From contig DIPH01000016.1 in the NCBI GenBank assembly GCA_002424045.1, positions 194,779 through 224,133 on the forward strand: DNA of 29,355 nt, in the 5' to 3' direction. Below the pieces are notes generated by a model. It worked only from the letters and a program-made list of their open reading frames with translations, did no database searches and was not told the origin of the DNA. Made by a program: the position numbers and the translations under genes. This document shows, in pieces, positions 22,613 through 29,355 of this stretch. Source of the stretch: Firmicutes bacterium UBA5493. Its GTDB lineage: Bacteria; Bacillota; Limnochordia; Darwinibacteriales; Darwinibacteriaceae. Within the stretch, counting starts at the first letter, position 1. Every line of letters starts with the position of its first letter.

Positions 22613-22620
22613 GTCTTCCG

Positions 22621-23316
22621 TTAGGCCATAAGTATCCCTAAGATCACAGCGATGATTATAGCGGGTAGCATGTTTCCTAAGCGGAGCTTGGTTAGACCCA
22701 ACATGTTTAGAGCTATGCCTATAATGAGAATGCCGCCGGTTGCCGTTAGCTCTGCCACGATAGGATCACTAAGGAAGGGAGCGACAACGGTTGCCAAGAG
22801 TGCAATCCCCCCCTGGTAAATGAATACCGGAATCGCTGAAAAAGCGACGCCAATTCCCATGGAGGCGGCGAAGAAAATAGCTGTTACTCCGTCGATCAAG
22901 GATTTGGCATAGAGGACTTGGTGATCTCCCATAAGGCCACTATTTAAACTTCCCACTACAGCCATTGCTCCCACACAATACGTGAGCGTTGCCGCCAGAA
23001 AGCCTTGGGTAAAGTCAGTAGCACCGTCTTGAACCTTGTCACCTCCAAGTTTTCGTAGTCGTTCACCAAAGTGGGCGATTCCAGCCTCAATATTCAGTAG
23101 CTCGCCCAAGACACTTCCTAAAGCAAGGGAAGCAATTGGGATAAGCACATTGCCGCTTTCCAGACCCATGGAAATTCCGATAATCATAACGGCTAGAGCC
23201 AGTGCTTGCATGATTGTTTGGCGAATACGGTCTGGAAGGCGAACTGCCCTACCCAAGAGCGCGCCTGCTACAATTGCAATGACATTAACGAAAGATCCCC
23301 ACAGCACCAAGGACAT
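22621..23316 (-). CDS. DUF554 family membrane protein
   Basis: 231 residues from ATG at 23316 (minus strand), which starts MSLVLWGSFVNVIAIVAGAL, the usual DUF554 N-terminus; GGAGG lies very close upstream, so an in-frame TTG at 23310 is also possible. A longer frame to 23358 adds a polar stretch not seen in the family. About six to seven hydrophobic segments alternate with short loops; conserved pieces are GISMGLESGNVLIPIASLALGSVLGELLNIE, here split by few polar residues, and YCVGAMAVVGSLNSGLMGD. The function is unproven; it is related to E. coli YqgA. The gene converges on aspS with an 8-bp gap. Confidence 0.88.
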   Translation of the reverse strand: MSLVLWGSFVNVIAIVAGALLGRAVRLPDRIRQTIMQALALAVMIIGISMGLESGNVLIPIASLALGSVLGELLNIEAGIAHFGERLRKLGGDKVQDGATDFTQGFLAATLTYCVGAMAVVGSLNSGLMGDHQVLYAKSLIDGVTAIFFAASMGIGVAFSAIPVFIYQGGIALLATVVAPFLSDPIVAELTATGGILIIGIALNMLGLTKLRLGNMLPAIIIAVILGILMA

Positions 23317-23364
23317 AACCTCCACGAATTGATCTACTCTAGAGATTTCTGTTCTCAAATGAAC

Positions 23365-23455
23365 ATACCTGCCACTGGGTATACCAGGGATGTCAAAATT
23401 GCGTCCTTCGGCATTATTACCATCGTTTTGGCAGGTATTACCAAGGGTAAGGACG
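23365..23455. repeat. Nested inverted repeats in the divergent DUF554 upstream region
   Basis: ATACCTGCCA (23365-23374) and its exact complement (23429-23438) enclose a near-palindrome CTGG-GTATA-CCAG (23375-23387). CGTCCTT (23402-23408) and AAGGACG (23449-23455) form another pair. The stretch 23317-23502 otherwise holds only the divergent start regions and a possible 33-codon frame (23359-23460). Confidence 0.5.
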
Positions 23456-23502
23456 AATAACGAAAAAGCTATGACAAAATTACATGCCAGAGAGGAATAG
23501 TC

Positions 23503-24162
23503 ATGGGATCACGGGTTATGCACTATTGCATCACATCACTGCTAAGCCAGTCAGTAAACCAAACGGACGACTCCTTCTTACTAGGGGGCCTGGCCCCTGA
23601 TGTGCATCGTTACATGGGTCAGTCCCAGTACTATCTAACGCATTTTGCCATGAAAGATGAGTTAGGCAATACGATTACCGATCGCAACACTTACCTCACC
23701 AAGTATTTATCGGATGAACTATCGCCATTTCATCTTGGCTATTACTTTCATCTCATCTCTGATGAAATCTGGAAAGAGGACATCTACTACAAGAAAATCA
23801 AATGCTTGCATCAAAAGGACAGGAAAGCGGCCCTCGAGAAGAACTATAGAGACTTTTGGAGGCTGAATGGGAAAATAATCGACCATCACTCCTTGCAGCT
23901 TCGAGAGTTAGAGCCCGTGTCTGTTAACATGCATGAAATTGACTCCAAGTACTTTCCTGAGCTGATCAAAGCACTCCATCGTGATTTTGAGTTAAAAGAC
24001 GAGGCTAGTAGCGAGGGTTTAGAATTCTTAGATCTTGGCGACGTCTTAAGGGTGATAGACAAATCGGCCAGGGTCTGCCTAGACGCTTACGCGATGCTGA
24101 AGAAGAGTGCCCTACAACGGAAAAACCCTGACCCTGTGGAGGAAGTTCATGGGACACATTAG
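23503..24162 (+). CDS. Zinc-dependent phospholipase C-like hydrolase
   Basis: 219 residues with no signal peptide. The N-terminus SRVMHYCITSLLSQ, then FLLGGLAPDVHRYM, THFAMKD and SPFHLGYYFHLISDEIW give the spaced His and Asp residues (about H7, H35, H47, H77, H83, D87) of the zinc-dependent phospholipase C/S1-P1-like family as found in many cytoplasmic Bacillota proteins. The substrate is unknown; those homologues are not proven lipases. ATG 23503 follows AGAGGAA near 23490. The gene overlaps the RidA-family gene by 14 bp, so co-expression is likely. Confidence 0.75.
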   Translation: MGSRVMHYCITSLLSQSVNQTDDSFLLGGLAPDVHRYMGQSQYYLTHFAMKDELGNTITDRNTYLTKYLSDELSPFHLGYYFHLISDEIWKEDIYYKKIKCLHQKDRKAALEKNYRDFWRLNGKIIDHHSLQLRELEPVSVNMHEIDSKYFPELIKALHRDFELKDEASSEGLEFLDLGDVLRVIDKSARVCLDAYAMLKKSALQRKNPDPVEEVHGTH

Positions 24163-24514
24163 GAGAAGTGATGTTAACGAAGATTGGGCTCACGCTGGTA
24201 TTGTAGAAGCTGGCGATTTTGTGTTTGTTAGCTACTGTGTGGGAAATGTTGGCCAGTCCATTGACGAGCAGATCAATGGGGCTTTTGATCATCTTATAGA
24301 GCGCCTCAAGACTGTCGGTTTGGATTTGGATGCCGTGGTGCAAATGGACTGCCTGTTTAGGGACATTTGGAATATCCCAGTTATGGAAAAGGTGATCAAG
24401 GAACGATTCAGCGGAAAGTACCCGGCTAGAAAGTCGCTTCAGACCGAGTTTGCCCATCGCGGGGGTCAGGAAGGACTGCTATTCCAGCTTGACGCTGTAG
24501 CGTTTAAGGGCTAA
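24149..24514 (+). CDS. RidA (YjgF/UK114) family protein
   Basis: 121 residues, the family's usual size. The start is ATG 24149, with GGAGGA at about 24138-24143; it overlaps the upstream gene by 14 bp. Seen: GDFVFVSYCVGNVGQSIDEQ, a family-like variant of the TSGQ region, the helix INGAFDHLIERLKTVGLDLDAV, VMEKVIKERF, and PARKSLQTEF, whose Arg corresponds to the substrate carboxylate-binding Arg of RidA. The protein ends in QLDAVAFKG. RidA hydrolyses reactive enamine/imine intermediates from PLP enzymes; divergent members have other roles, and the missing canonical Gln-Ile-Pro-type start region suggests a subgroup other than RidA proper. Confidence 0.8.
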   Translation: MGHIRRSDVNEDWAHAGIVEAGDFVFVSYCVGNVGQSIDEQINGAFDHLIERLKTVGLDLDAVVQMDCLFRDIWNIPVMEKVIKERFSGKYPARKSLQTEFAHRGGQEGLLFQLDAVAFKG

Positions 24515-24532
24515 TGAGGAAACTATACGAGC

Positions 24533-25295
24533 TTGTTATCCAACTTCAGACTGTCTACACTTGAGAGGAATCTTGGCCTGTACGGTGTCCATGTATATCA
24601 AGATGGCAAGACCCTCGCTGAGTATCGATTCCGCAGCGATGATAGGGAGAACCTCTATTCCGCATCGAAAACCTTTGCATAGGTTGGTGTGGGCATCGCT
24701 GAGGGAGAAGGACGTCTGCAATTGTCAGATTGTGTACTAGACTTCTTCCCCGAGTTTAGAAGTCTTGCCCAGCCTGGTGCTGAAAAGATAACGATTGAAC
24801 ATCTGTTGCAGATGAGTTCTGGACACATGTTTGAGGATTTTGGTCTGTATAAATCTAGTGATTTGGCGGAACTGTTTTTCAGCACGGAGATGAAAGCGAA
24901 CGCTGGCTCAAGATTCTACTACGAAAATCTGTGTACGTACATGCTGGGGCGAGTAGTGGAAAAAGTGAGCGGTCAGATCATGTTGGATTATCTGAAACCT
25001 CGACTATTTGATAAGCTCGAGATCACAAACCCTCAGTGGAATATGTGCCCAGGTGGGCATACATTCTGCGCCGGTGGTTTGTATTTGACCACCGAGGAGT
25101 TGTCCCGTATTGGAGTAACGTTACTGCAAAATGGTGTATACAAGGATGAGCAAATTGTCGCAGCTGACTATGTATGGTCAATTGTGTGTCATTCTAGCCG
25201 ATTATGACGCCGTCATCACGGTCACTGCCCACAACGAAATAGAACACAAGGATATCCTGCGTGCCATGTGGAGCGATATTCTTCCGAAGCTATAG
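24533..25295 (+). pseudogene. Broken class C beta-lactamase-like serine hydrolase
   Basis: The frame beginning near TTG 24533 encodes STLERNLGLYGVHVYQDGK and the active-site SASK motif (about 24659-24670), then hits TAG at 24680-24682 where homologues have one more residue. It continues in the same frame as VGVGIAEGEGRLQLSD..., through the YEN motif (FYYENLCTYMLGRVV) to VAADYV near 25170. There the frame changes: the C-terminal end MYGQLCVILADYDAVITVTA ... DILPKL is read in another frame and ends at TAG 25293-25295. The sequence expected between these parts (the tryptophan-rich, KTG-side region) is missing, so an internal deletion joined them near 25165-25175. With one stop and one deletion, the gene is very probably non-functional. 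Confidence 0.88.
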
Positions 25296-25744
25296 GTGAG
25301 AGAGGGTCGATTAAAATAAAACGGATAGACGCCGTTTATGCGCTAATAACAGATGAAACTGATACTAAGATATTGATGGTTAGAAATGTAGACAATGGCC
25401 TGTGGTCTCTCCCAGGTGGAGCTGTTGAAGAAAACGAGTTCTTAGAGCTTGCTGCCATTCGTGAAGCTAAGGAAGAGACGGGATTCGATATCAAAGTCCA
25501 TGGTATTGTGGCTGTAAATGAGGCAGCACTCTTGAAGTTCGGTGAGCATGCATGTTTCTTCACGTTTAGAGCTGAGATTATTGGCGGTGCCTGTGAAATA
25601 TCTAGGCCTGAAGAAATAAGCGAGATCAAATGGATGGATGTAGAGGTAGCGGACCATGTATTGCCCTATTATCAAAACCGACTACAGGATATTGTGAAAA
25701 CTGGCGTAAGAGTCATGTATGTGAACCAAGGAACGGTCTCATGA
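25268..25744 (+). CDS. NUDIX hydrolase
   Basis: Up to 158 residues. The full Nudix box GAVEENEFLELAAIREAKEETGF is present from about residue 52 in two parts: GAVEENE and REAKEETG, which position the metal-binding glutamates. It is preceded by KRIDAVYALITDE and LWSLPG. It should hydrolyse a nucleoside diphosphate derivative; substrate unknown. The start is unclear: GTG 25268 lies inside the tail of the beta-lactamase pseudogene and has no good ribosome binding site, and no ATG, GTG or TTG occurs in frame between there and the conserved core. GAGAGAGGG (25298-25306) would serve a non-standard ATT or ATA start. The ATGA at the end overlaps the GNAT gene. Confidence 0.85.
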   Translation: MERYSSEAIGERGSIKIKRIDAVYALITDETDTKILMVRNVDNGLWSLPGGAVEENEFLELAAIREAKEETGFDIKVHGIVAVNEAALLKFGEHACFFTFRAEIIGGACEISRPEEISEIKWMDVEVADHVLPYYQNRLQDIVKTGVRVMYVNQGTVS

Positions 25745-26577
25745 GAAAAGGGGAACACTTTGTGACCGCTATAAGCGAATTTCAATTGGCCCTAAGAAAG
25801 GCATATAGAAAAGACCCCTGCTTGATCCTTCCAAATGCTATCTGGAAAACTGAGGAGAGATTGCCTGCTTTGCAGTGCTCCTTAGAAGTGACCGTGGGGG
25901 CAGAACTCTTGGATTTGATCGCATGGGATCAAGAGGGTTTGCATGTCTTTTGGAACAAGCACAGGAAAATCGACGACTCGGTAAGGCAGATAATGGAACA
26001 GTCTCGTTTTCTGATCGTCCATGATGATCATTTTAGGCAGATGGATGTTCACCCCTACAGACTAGTTAAGCCATTCTTCCGCAGGAAACATGATCACAAG
26101 AACATTGAGCCCTATGCGTTACGCAGTGAATTCTATATCAAAGAATCCGATCCAATAAAGGAGTGTGATGAAATCTCAGATCTGATCGGACGATGTTACA
26201 GAGATTTACATCCCAGTCCAGATACTGTCAGAACCTGGAGCACCCATCCAGTCTTTGATAAGAGTCTTTGGATCTGGATCATGGACAAGCACAAAGATTC
26301 TCCGGTTGCACTAGGTATAGCTGAAGTTGATCGTAGCTTACCGGAAGGTTCCTTAGAGTGGATTCAGGTCCTTCCAGAGTATCAAGGACGGGGATTGGGA
26401 AAAGCTCTTGTGCTGGAGTTACTCCATAGGTTGAGGGACAAAGCAGAATTTACAACAGTTTCTGGGGAAGCAGATAACTGCCGCCGTCCAGGAACTCTGC
26501 AGCAGACAAATCCGGAAAGGCTCTATAGAAGCTGTGGGTTTGCTGGGGATGACGTATGGTGGTTGCTTCGTAGGTAG
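25741..26577 (+). CDS. GNAT family N-acetyltransferase
   Basis: 278 residues from ATG 25741, which follows AAGGA and overlaps the NUDIX stop; GTG 25762 behind AAAAGGGG is an equally good alternative. The C-terminal 150 residues are a GNAT fold: IKESDPIKECDEISDLIGRCY, LGIAEVD, then the acetyl-CoA motif WIQVLPEYQGRGLGKALVLE near residue 205 (Q-G-R-G-L-G), and the terminal LYRSCGFAGDDVWWLL. The N-terminal ~130 residues (starting EFQLALRKAYRKDP) are a separate, unassigned domain. The acyl acceptor is not predictable. It appears co-transcribed with the NUDIX gene. Confidence 0.85.
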   Translation: MRKGEHFVTAISEFQLALRKAYRKDPCLILPNAIWKTEERLPALQCSLEVTVGAELLDLIAWDQEGLHVFWNKHRKIDDSVRQIMEQSRFLIVHDDHFRQMDVHPYRLVKPFFRRKHDHKNIEPYALRSEFYIKESDPIKECDEISDLIGRCYRDLHPSPDTVRTWSTHPVFDKSLWIWIMDKHKDSPVALGIAEVDRSLPEGSLEWIQVLPEYQGRGLGKALVLELLHRLRDKAEFTTVSGEADNCRRPGTLQQTNPERLYRSCGFAGDDVWWLLRR

Positions 26578-26589
26578 AATTGGGGTGAA

Positions 26590-26921
26590 ATGGTAGATAT
26601 GTACGAAAAGGCTATGAAAGTAATAAAGGAATTATTTGCAAGGGATTATCAATTTGCTATGGCTACCGCACACGAGAATAGCCCATCCGTTCGGTTCGTA
26701 GATACCTTTTATGAAGATGGTTCTTTTTTCGTTGTCACATACGCGAAGTCCCGCCTTGGTATTTCACGCACAATGATGAGAGCGATGAAAGTATGTGTTA
26801 TGTGGAAATTAAACTCATCGATGGTTTCTTTTATAAGGATGGAACAGGCTATAAAGTGAATTTCGAAGAAAAGACAGCCGAGGTCTGTCCTTTCGAACGA
26901 GATATCAAACCTGGTTCCTGA
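26590..26921 (+). pseudogene. Pyridoxamine 5'-phosphate oxidase-like gene with internal deletion
   Basis: The first 54 codons (MYEKAMKVIKELFARDYQFAM... ending FFVVTYAKSR) fit the N-terminus of PPOX-like FMN-binding split-barrel proteins. After AAGTCCCG near 26750 the frame changes: PWYFTHNDESDESMCYVEIK and IDGFFYKDGTGYKVNFEEKT are read in another frame and end at TGA 26919-26921. In this family roughly 60 residues normally separate these two blocks, so an internal, frame-changing deletion near 26750 is inferred. The original frame ends 89 codons from the start at 26859 with unrelated residues. The start is ATG 26590 or ATG 26599. Confidence 0.82.
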
Positions 26922-26941
26922 TTTGGAGGAGTAGAACGCGA

Positions 26942-27154
26942 GTGAACAACAATAGAAACGAACTCAAGGCAATTGTCACCAAGTTTGCAGAATCGGGTTG
27001 GGACTTGATAGGTACCCCTGCCAGAGCGTGGCTTGAGGGTAATGGAGATAAGCAGGAATTGATTTCAGCTATTGAGCAGGCAGACAGGGAATGTGGCAAC
27101 TGCGGTTGTGAATTTGATCCTCTTTACAAAAAGGCACTTGAACTTCAGGATTAG
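26942..27154 (+). CDS. Small CxxC-containing hypothetical protein
   Basis: 70 residues, start GTG 26942 with GGAGGAG at 26926-26932. It is not recognised with certainty. Visible: a helical N-terminus (NRNELKAIVTKFAESGWDLIG), a PARAWLEG segment, an acidic helix ISAIEQADREC and a C-terminal CGNCGCEFDPLYKKALEL with three to four cysteines that could bind a metal. There is no membrane segment or signal peptide. Codon use is like that of its neighbours, and the frame is intact between two broken genes, which argues that it is maintained. Confidence 0.65.
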   Translation: MNNNRNELKAIVTKFAESGWDLIGTPARAWLEGNGDKQELISAIEQADRECGNCGCEFDPLYKKALELQD

Positions 27155-27184
27155 CTATAAGGTATCGCAAAGGTGGGTGATTAG

Positions 27185-27250
27185 ATGATCGAAGGTATAA
27201 GCCACATCACGTTTGTAGTCAAGGACTTGGAGCGCGCCTCGCTCCAGTAA
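27185..27250 (+). pseudogene. N-terminal remnant of a VOC (glyoxalase/FosX-like) gene
   Basis: ATG 27185 with AAGGTGGG upstream (about 27169-27175) begins MIEGISHITFVVKDLERAS and stops at TAA 27248-27250 after 21 residues. The ISHIT-FVVKDLERA start is the typical first beta strand and metal-binding His of VOC proteins such as FosX. The remaining ~100 residues are absent. Confidence 0.75.
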
Positions 27251-27392
27251 TGGCGGTTTGATAGCTTATATCGGTGGCGAGCGATTTGTGTGGGAACAAG
27301 ACCTGTTTTTCGATGCTTTCAACCATGGCACACGATTGGATATTTTGGCTAGGACGGGAGGTTATCATGGAGAGCTTAATGCAATCATTTAA
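27246..27392 (+). pseudogene. Orphan C-terminal coding fragment
   Basis: In a different frame from the VOC remnant, an open stretch with protein-like composition reads SNGGLIAYIGGERFVWEQ, then LFFDAFNHGTRLDILART and GGYHGELNAII before TAA 27390-27392. It has no start codon or ribosome binding site of its own. It looks like the end of a gene fused by deletion to the VOC start. The family was not recognised, and it is unclear whether it belongs to the same original gene. Confidence 0.4.
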
Positions 27393-28308
27393 GGAGTACC
27401 TTAATGCGGAATCCTATGATGTCCTTGAGAAAATTGTAGGATATATTGATACTCACTATGTCATGGATGTTCTCTTTGATGGGATAGACGAGGTGAAATT
27501 TCGCCGTAGCGGCAGAACCCTCTTGACTATTTATCTTAGAGGCGAATCCATTGTTACCTTGATCATCTTCGGCAAAGATGAGCGAAGGCAATTTGAAATG
27601 GTTCAAGAGAGCTTCTCGGAATTTATACAAAAGTACTATACCAACAGCCGTACATACCATGACGGCAAATGGATGTATATCGAGTTATGCGATGACTCCC
27701 ATTTAGTTGATGTCTTAAGGTTAATCCAAATCAAAAGGAAGCCTAATCCCAAGGTCATCACCATGTGCGGTTATAGGTGCGACTTGTGCAAGGCTTACTA
27801 CCGCAACATTCGAAAAGACGATCAGAGGGCGGGCTTATCGCTCGCCTGGAGGCAATATTACGGACTGAATATCGGGCCCTCTGACATGTACTGTGACGGG
27901 TGCCGTTCGTCGAAACGCAATGCAGAGCGTATCGACCATAGCTGTCCGGTTCGTAGGTGTGTCTTGGATCGAGGTCTAGGCAGTTGCGCTGATTGCCTGG
28001 GGTATCCTTGTGAGGTGTTTGTCCAGCGAGAAGGGCTGTGTTTCGCAGAAGCCGCAGAGATGCAAGGGGAAAGATTCAACGGCGAAGAATTTGATTTGTT
28101 TCTGCGAGCGTTTGACAACAAGACGCGACTAAATCGACTCAGGGAGACCAAAAGGATGCAAACAAGCCAAGTTCGTCAGAGCATCGTAGCAGCCGATTCA
28201 GGCAATCCCTTCCGGAACGTGTCTTCATCATATAGAGAATGTTCTAAAAATATTTCGCCTCCGTCAGAACCCAGGAGCTTACCAATATTACCCAATAGGA
28301 AGGCGTAA
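27367..28308 (+). CDS. DUF3788/DUF3795-like cysteine-rich protein
   Basis: 313 residues from ATG 27367, with GGGAGG at 27356-27361. Residues 1-135 resemble DUF3788 (weakly). Residues 137-235 are a DUF3795-like zinc or iron-sulfur-type domain: MCGYRCDLCKAYYRN, DMYCDGCRSSKRN, CPVRRCVLDRGLGSCADCLG and YPCE, with about ten cysteines. The function is unknown. After NKTRLNRLRETKR near 28152 the last ~50 residues are Ser/Pro-rich and are encoded opposite the minus-strand ATP-grasp gene (133-bp overlap), so they may be read-through of a lost stop rather than native sequence. The first bases overlap the orphan fragment. Confidence 0.75.
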   Translation: MESLMQSFKEYLNAESYDVLEKIVGYIDTHYVMDVLFDGIDEVKFRRSGRTLLTIYLRGESIVTLIIFGKDERRQFEMVQESFSEFIQKYYTNSRTYHDGKWMYIELCDDSHLVDVLRLIQIKRKPNPKVITMCGYRCDLCKAYYRNIRKDDQRAGLSLAWRQYYGLNIGPSDMYCDGCRSSKRNAERIDHSCPVRRCVLDRGLGSCADCLGYPCEVFVQREGLCFAEAAEMQGERFNGEEFDLFLRAFDNKTRLNRLRETKRMQTSQVRQSIVAADSGNPFRNVSSSYRECSKNISPPSEPRSLPILPNRKA

Positions 28309-29355
28309 AGGGCAAACCAAGGACGCATATCATGAATATCCTCTATGTCGTTATAAGATTTTTCTCGCTTGATCCAAGTTTTGAAGCATTGGCGTTTCTG
28401 TTTCCCAGACAGACCCTTATCGATCAGATTATACAAAAGCCAACCCAGATCCAAAAATTTTAACTTGCAGCGAACACCATTTTGCTGTTTAGGAAGTATG
28501 GCGATGTCTTTACCATTCAACAAGTCTACAAAAGCTTCTACCAGATCCACACCGGCAAAATAGCCTAAAGTTGCCCCGGGGGCAATCCGTGGATTACAGT
28601 CGATTAAGTAAAGGTTCCCTGTCGATTCGTCTTCCATATAATCGAAGCTAATAAAGCCTGTCCAGTTAAAGTGTTTGATCAATCGTGCGTCAAAGAGTTC
28701 TGCTTCGGGGGAAGCCACTGTCTCTCTGTAGGAACTTGTCCCCCCAGAAGTGGGAACAGTGCGTAAAGCACGAAACACCACATTACCCTTGACCTCACCA
28801 TTGACAGCCAGATTTACACTGGAAATCAGCGTCCCTTTGATGTATTGCTGAATGATCGGAAGTTGTGCCTCTAACCCGTACTGTTTTACGATACGACCAT
28901 ACTCCCATACCGCCTCTTTAGGATCAAGGACGATTTTCTGTCCATGGGCATTACACGCTACCTGGGGTTTGATGACTACGGCCGAGTCGAGTGTCTCCAG
29001 CATGCGGAATGCGTCTTTTAGAGTATCGGGGGCCAGGGTATGGGGGGTTCGAACTTGCGCTCGCTTTGTATAGTCTCTCATAGCATTTTTATTGTGCACA
29101 TGGGTGATATGGTGATAGGGCATGGAAATCATTTTCGTGTACTGTTTGATTGTATCCTGATAATAGGACATCAGAAAACCGCACTCCAAGACAGGGAGAT
29201 AAAAATCGTACTGTTCTTGTCGTAGTTCGTCGATGATCGCTTCTGCAAAACCATGGGGATCGTAGCGAAGCGAAGGCGCAATGATTCTCTTACTTACTGC
29301 GTTGGAATACGAGACGAAACTACGGGTATGGGAATCCACAGTCGTCACTTTGTAA
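28176..29355 (-). CDS. ATP-grasp domain protein, 5' end outside window
   Basis: The frame is open to the window edge; the GTG at 29348 would give 390 residues, but the sequence before it (…YKVTTVDSHTRSF) suggests the true start is further out. Seen: MISMPYHHITHVHNKNAMRDY (N-terminal lobe), VVIKPQVACNAHGQKIV (ATP-binding Lys), PIIQQYIKG (hinge), SYRETVASPEAELFDARL, FDYMEDESTGNLYLIDCNPR (metal-binding Glu/Asn region) and APGATLGYFAGVDL. This is the carboxylate-amine ligase-like ATP-grasp fold. The substrate is unknown; such genes occur in peptide, cell-wall or secondary metabolite pathways. The 3' end overlaps the DUF3795-like gene tail to tail. Confidence 0.82.
   Translation of the reverse strand, partial: YKVTTVDSHTRSFVSYSNAVSKRIIAPSLRYDPHGFAEAIIDELRQEQYDFYLPVLECGFLMSYYQDTIKQYTKMISMPYHHITHVHNKNAMRDYTKRAQVRTPHTLAPDTLKDAFRMLETLDSAVVIKPQVACNAHGQKIVLDPKEAVWEYGRIVKQYGLEAQLPIIQQYIKGTLISSVNLAVNGEVKGNVVFRALRTVPTSGGTSSYRETVASPEAELFDARLIKHFNWTGFISFDYMEDESTGNLYLIDCNPRIAPGATLGYFAGVDLVEAFVDLLNGKDIAILPKQQNGVRCKLKFLDLGWLLYNLIDKGLSGKQKRQCFKTWIKREKSYNDIEDIHDMRPWFALYAFLLGNIGKLLGSDGGEIFLEHSLYDEDTFRKGLPESAATML

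Noticed and set aside
23359..23460. SpoVM-like peptide
   Set aside because: It has similar size but no SpoVM sequence pattern and no clear ribosome binding site; kept only as a candidate small frame.
24680..24682. TAG in the beta-lactamase-like gene as a recoded (pyrrolysine-type) codon
   Set aside because: The same gene also has a frame-changing deletion downstream, so it is a pseudogene; no other gene in the window reads through TAG.
1..29355. CRISPR arrays, insertion sequences, phage genes, replication origin
   Set aside because: Looked for regularly spaced repeats, transposase or integrase motifs and DnaA-box clusters; none seen.

Overview
This window looks like a chromosomal segment of a spore-forming, low-to-medium G+C Bacillota bacterium, with a clostridial or Limnochordia-like character. 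The evidence is the set of sporulation genes (DUF2953-GerW pair, SpoIIP-like protein, YIEGIA and its small partner, SpoIVA, a TIGR04086 membrane protein), the IspH-ribosomal protein S1 fusion, strong AGGAGG ribosome binding sites, frequent GTG/TTG starts, and a T-box riboswitch. No mobile element, CRISPR array or phage gene was seen. The genus cannot be named from the sequence alone.

Layout. 1-855: the end of a DUF2953 gene and gerW (ytfJ), closed by a terminator. 971-6533: a tightly packed operon rluB, HI0933-type flavoprotein, cmk, plsC and ispH-rpsA fusion, closed by a strong UUCG-loop terminator. 6629-9418: four genes linked by overlapping or adjacent stop and start codons: DUF1614-like membrane protein, SpoIIP-like protein, YIEGIA protein and its capping subunit. 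9499-11402: der and plsY. 11543-13024: spoIVA. 13144-14361: aspartokinase. 14402-14479: tRNA-Pro(GGG). 14546-15901: a secreted VCBS-repeat protein. 16059-18128: an EF-G-like factor. 18206-20916: TIGR04086 protein, L,D-transpeptidase and MATE transporter. 20970-22612: a promoter, an Asp-type T-box with two antiterminator modules, and an archaeal-type aspartyl-tRNA synthetase. 22621-23316 (minus): DUF554. 23503-29355: accessory genes (zinc phospholipase C-like, RidA, NUDIX, GNAT, DUF3795, ATP-grasp) mixed with broken genes.

The first 22.6 kb is mostly housekeeping and sporulation genes in good condition. The right-hand 5 kb differs: a class C beta-lactamase-like gene, a pyridoxamine-phosphate-oxidase-like gene and a VOC-family gene are each broken by internal deletion, frame change or a stop codon, while small neighbours remain intact.

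The signals most worth a second look are: (1) a ~55-65 bp imperfectly palindromic element present twice, in opposite orientation, just upstream of two translation genes (ispH-rpsA and the EF-G-like factor); (2) a T-box leader with one specifier stem (GAC) but two consecutive T-box/antiterminator/terminator modules; (3) two tandem perfect hairpins inside the coding sequence of the IspH-S1 linker; (4) a possible structure masking the der ribosome binding site; (5) the run of internally deleted pseudogenes.
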